Source: Tunicatimonas pelagia (GTDB lineage: Bacteria > Bacteroidota > Bacteroidia > Cytophagales > Cyclobacteriaceae). From it: a stretch of DNA of 64,000 nt. The position numbers and the translations under genes were made by a program. Shown here in pieces: positions 61,529-64,000 of the stretch; within the stretch, counting starts at the first letter, position 1; each line of letters starts with the position of its first letter. The stretch covers positions 930,001 through 994,000 of the forward strand of contig NZ_CP120683.1 of the NCBI RefSeq assembly GCF_030506325.1. Reading direction: 5' to 3'. The notes under the pieces were generated by a model. The model was not told the DNA's origin. It did no database searches and was given only the letters and a program-made list of their open reading frames with translations.

Positions 61529-62233
61529 TCATTGCAAAGGTAACCCTAGTGATAATTCACCAGGTTGAATATTCAATTCATCTAAATGCCCCATGTTAGT
61601 GCGGGCTTGATTAATTACATGTACGTGAATAAATGAGCCGTGGTGGGTAAATACGCCCTCATGCTGGCGGGAGTAAAACCCCAGCAAAGTCACTTCTTCA
61701 TCCACTAACGTAAAAAACCGTTTAGCCTGCTGATGTAATTTTGGATTGTGCTCACTCTGCGCTTCTGGCTTGTCCATCACATGATAGATAATTTTCTGAG
61801 CTTTACCCTTCAATGTAAACGGAAACGGCTCATCCAGTGATCGTCCTGTGGCTACTGCCTTCTGTTCAATGATCTGTTGTAATTGAGGCAAGGTGGTAAT
61901 TGTTTGGTCGAGTACTTGCCGACTTCCCCACTCAGCTACAGAAGCATACACTAAGAAAGGGGCCTGAATGACCGGGATTATTCCAACGATATTTTTCCCT
62001 TTGCTTACCTGAGACACATACGTAGTATCATTCCACAGCAAAATCTCGCCCTGCAAATAAGCCACCGGGCCGAGTCCGTACAAATTCTTCCCGGTTAAAG
62101 TATCCAACTGTACTTTTCCTGCTAATCGCCCCAGTTGTTTTACCTGCTTCACTGCCCCAATCACCTGAACAGATTGAGCCGACAGCCCCAAGGAACTGAA
62201 CCCTAGTACCAGTAAAATGATAATAGCTCTCAT
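61529..62233 (-). CDS. Exported alpha-acetolactate decarboxylase-like protein
   Basis: 234 residues from ATG 62233, which starts the leader MRAIIILLVLGFSSLGLSA; upstream codons run into a heptamer array. Fold marks: VQVIGAVKQVKQLGRLAGKVQLDTLTGKNLYGLGPVAYLQGEIL (about 22-66), and the metal site FIHVHVINQARTNMGHLDEL, which has H-x-H and a third His 11 residues on, as in BudA. BudA turns acetolactate into acetoin. Export to the periplasm is unusual for that reaction and suggests a different, perhaps extracellular, substrate. Confidence 0.8.
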   Translation of the reverse strand: MRAIIILLVLGFSSLGLSAQSVQVIGAVKQVKQLGRLAGKVQLDTLTGKNLYGLGPVAYLQGEILLWNDTTYVSQVSKGKNIVGIIPVIQAPFLVYASVAEWGSRQVLDQTITTLPQLQQIIEQKAVATGRSLDEPFPFTLKGKAQKIIYHVMDKPEAQSEHNPKLHQQAKRFFTLVDEEVTLLGFYSRQHEGVFTHHGSFIHVHVINQARTNMGHLDELNIQPGELSLGLPLQ

Positions 62234-62238
62234 GCTTT

Positions 62239-62297
62239 TAATAAATAATGACGGATGAGTGATACGTTTCATTAATCATCAGTTATTATTCACCTAA
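62239..62297. repeat. Heptamer array (TAATGAN family), two arms
   Basis: Units TAATAAA, TAATGAC, GGATGAG, TGATACG (62239-62266) face CATTAAT, CATCAGT, TATTATT, CACCTAA (62270-62297). It fills the gap between the acetolactate-decarboxylase-like gene and the stop codon of the next gene, which it covers. Confidence 0.7.
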
Positions 62298-62667
62298 TAG
62301 CGACTTTGCTTTCTATTTGCTGCTTTACTTGCTCAATAGCCGTTTTTTGGCTCTGCTGTATCTGAACAATATTGGTGGTATCTGCTACCTCCATCGCCAT
62401 TTCATTTTGATCAGCGGATTGCCGCCCAGCGGATTGCCGCCCAGCGAATTGTCGCCCAGCGAATTGTGCTTCCTCCCGCTCCGGAATTTTCTTTACGTTA
62501 CGCATCCACTGCATCATACCTTGGTCAGCATACTGAAGGTTAAGAACCACGAACTGCATATACCGCATCGTATCGGCGTAAGCCTCAGAATCTCGCTGAT
62601 TGAGAGAGTCTATCTGAGTCTCTACTGCTCGTCGCAACTGCGTGAGCAAATCATCTTGAATTGGCAT
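62290..62667 (-). CDS. Hypothetical protein with a 5-residue tandem repeat
   Basis: 125 residues, no signal peptide, mostly helical (AVETQIDSLNQRDSEAYADTMRYMQFVVLNLQYADQG). A run of four 5-residue units (QFAGR, QFAGR, QSAGR, QSADQ) lies at about residues 67-86, from a 15-bp repeat. The C-terminal 25 residues are Gln-rich coiled coil (QQSQKTAIEQVKQQIESKV). Function unknown. Same strand as, and separated by an array from, the decarboxylase-like gene. Confidence 0.65.
   Translation of the reverse strand: MPIQDDLLTQLRRAVETQIDSLNQRDSEAYADTMRYMQFVVLNLQYADQGMMQWMRNVKKIPEREEAQFAGRQFAGRQSAGRQSADQNEMAMEVADTTNIVQIQQSQKTAIEQVKQQIESKVAIR
62412..62471 (-). repeat. 15-bp in-frame tandem repeat
   Basis: Four copies in phase: two identical units CAGCGGATTGCCGCC (62412-62441), then CAGCGAATTGTCGCC and CAGCGAATTGTGCTT. 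The length is a multiple of three, so copy-number change would keep the frame. Confidence 0.85.
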
Positions 62668-62713
62668 AAATAACGAAAACAGCTAATTTAGACCGAACAA
62701 CTATATTAGACCT

Positions 62714-64000
62714 ATGGCTATCCAACAATCGCTTACGCTGCTGGGCTTCTGTGTCCTGTTCTTTACTTGTGAACCTAAGGAAGAACCCGAAACGAAACGT
62801 CGCCCCAATATACTATTTATTTTAGCCGATGACCTGGGTTATCACGATTTGAGTTGCACCGGAAGCCATTTTTATGAGACGCCCAATATTGACCGCATTG
62901 CAGAAAGAGGAATGCAGTTTACGCAAGGCTACGCGGCCTGTCAGGTCTGTAGCCCTTCCCGAGCCAGTATTATGACCGGGAAATTTCCCGCTCGCCACGG
63001 CATCACTGATTGGATCGGGGCTAAAACCGGAACAGACTGGCGAGACTTCAACCGCCATAATAAATTACTACCTGCCCAGTACGTTCATCAGCTACCCACC
63101 GAATACACTACCCTCCCCGAAGCCTTTCAAGAAGCTGGTTACACCACTTTCTTCTCTGGAAAATGGCACATTGGCGATGAAGGTTCTTACCCCGAAGATC
63201 ATGGATTTGATATTAACCGAGGTGGCTGGGAAAAGGGAAGTCCAATGGGAGGTTTTTTCGCCCCACACAACAACCCAAAATTGGCCGATAAGAAAGCAGG
63301 CGAGAGCCTGACGCTACGCTTAGCCGAAGAAACCGTAGATTTCTTGGAAGCACATAAAGATTCTTCCTTCTTCGCATTCTTATCGTTCTACGCCGTACAC
63401 GCTCCGCTGGAGACGACTCAGGAGAAATGGAAAAAATACCGCCAGAGGGCCTACGAGCAAGGTATGGCCGACAGTGGCTTTGTAATGGAGCGACGCTTAC
63501 CTATCCGTACGGTGCAGGACAATCCGGTCTATGCAGGGCTGGTGTCTACTATGGATGATGCCGTAGGTAACGTCTTACATGCGCTAGAAGAGCTGGGTTT
63601 AAGTGATAATACTATCATTGTATTTACCTCTGACAATGGGGGGGTAGCTTCCGGAGATGCCTACGCCACTACGAACTTACCCCTACGCGGTGGTAAGGGC
63701 TACCAGTGGGAAGGTGGTATTCGCGAACCATACTTTATTGCTGCCCCCTGGATAAACACCGCAGGAAAAAAGAGTGCTGTGCCAGTATCGGGAGTAGACC
63801 TCTACCCTACCCTATTAGACTTAGCTGGCCTGGAATTAAAACCTAATGAACACACCGACGGCGTAAGCTTGCTTCCCCTGATGCAGGGAGATTCTATTAC
63901 CGAACGCCCTCTGTACTGGCACTATCCGCACTACGGCAACCAAGGTGGCGACCCGTCCTCCATTATCCGCTTAGGCGATTGGAAGTTAATTCACTACTGG
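62714..64000 (+). CDS. Sulfatase (arylsulfatase family) lipoprotein, cut by window edge
   Basis: 429 codons visible, C-terminus missing. Leader MAIQQSLTLLGFCVLFFTC (lipobox FFTC). Metal-binding start RPNILFILADDLGYHDLSC (D39, D40), then the formylglycine motif CSPSRASIMTG (C79, for maturation by an anaerobic or aerobic FGE), GKWHIGD, HAPLETTQEKW and TSDNGG with the second metal Asp/Asn. It releases sulfate from sulfated sugars at the surface or in the periplasm. The branch looks like algal or mucin polysaccharide sulfatases. It is on the opposite strand from the PUL. Confidence 0.93.
   Translation, partial: MAIQQSLTLLGFCVLFFTCEPKEEPETKRRPNILFILADDLGYHDLSCTGSHFYETPNIDRIAERGMQFTQGYAACQVCSPSRASIMTGKFPARHGITDWIGAKTGTDWRDFNRHNKLLPAQYVHQLPTEYTTLPEAFQEAGYTTFFSGKWHIGDEGSYPEDHGFDINRGGWEKGSPMGGFFAPHNNPKLADKKAGESLTLRLAEETVDFLEAHKDSSFFAFLSFYAVHAPLETTQEKWKKYRQRAYEQGMADSGFVMERRLPIRTVQDNPVYAGLVSTMDDAVGNVLHALEELGLSDNTIIVFTSDNGGVASGDAYATTNLPLRGGKGYQWEGGIREPYFIAAPWINTAGKKSAVPVSGVDLYPTLLDLAGLELKPNEHTDGVSLLPLMQGDSITERPLYWHYPHYGNQGGDPSSIIRLGDWKLIHYW

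Overview
The window reads as chromosomal DNA of a free-living Bacteroidota, most likely order Cytophagales. The basis is SusC/SusD pairs, an ECF sigma/FecR/STN-receptor circuit, a TonB receptor paired with a DUF4249 lipoprotein, many lipoproteins with very short leaders, LytTR signalling, and weak ribosome-binding sites. No rRNA, tRNA or CRISPR was seen. The window opens inside an ISAs1-family transposase and ends inside a sulfatase, so both edges cut genes.

Layout. (1) 1-8.9 kb: IS end, a lipoprotein gene that lost its start at the IS boundary, a run of small related lipoproteins (one with an in-frame TGA), a TonB receptor + DUF4249 pair, a headless gene fragment and an outer-membrane barrel protein. 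(2) 9-14.4 kb: two Gfo/Idh/MocA oxidoreductases, a TetR regulator, YbjQ, and a deletion scar joining the 3' halves of a MOSC gene and a divergent barrel gene. (3) 14.5-31.8 kb: housekeeping and metabolic genes: ribokinase, a GTP cyclohydrolase II / pyrimidine reductase / zinc-type dehydrogenase trio, M24 and M42 peptidases, AroE, an Rpn nuclease, UvrB, PAP2, Uma2 and an aminotransferase. (4) 32-34 kb: DUF2064 glycosyltransferase, two rhodanese proteins and DUF1330. (5) 34-49 kb, all minus strand: a polysaccharide utilization locus (PUL) read as sigma factor, FecR, SusC with STN domain, SusD, second SusC, second SusD, DUF5627-like lipoprotein, then a GH88-like hydrolase beyond a small mobile remnant. 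(6) 49.4-57.9 kb: a DUF6607 protein behind an iron-box-like palindrome, then a LytTR response regulator and histidine kinase divergent from two tandem paralogous outer-membrane receptors; the divergent gap holds three half-sites spaced exactly 21 bp. (7) 57.9-64 kb: a four-gene operon (hypothetical, ferritin, 52-residue Cys-rich protein, AAC(3)-I-like acetyltransferase), an SDR/AraC pair, an exported acetolactate-decarboxylase-like protein, a hypothetical with a 15-bp repeat, and a sulfatase.

The signal least explained by genes is a set of intergenic arrays built from degenerate 7-bp tandem units. There are several sequence families (TAATGAN, YTGCACA, TAGTCYA, YTCCRGT, RGTTNYT), often in two inverted arms able to form long hairpins and often touching start or stop codons. 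One pair of arms forms 36-bp inverted repeats (32/36 matching) exactly around the Rpn nuclease gene. Second in interest are the 21-bp-phased LytTR-type sites, the ferritin/Cys-rich/acetyltransferase operon, and the GCHII/reductase/dehydrogenase trio.
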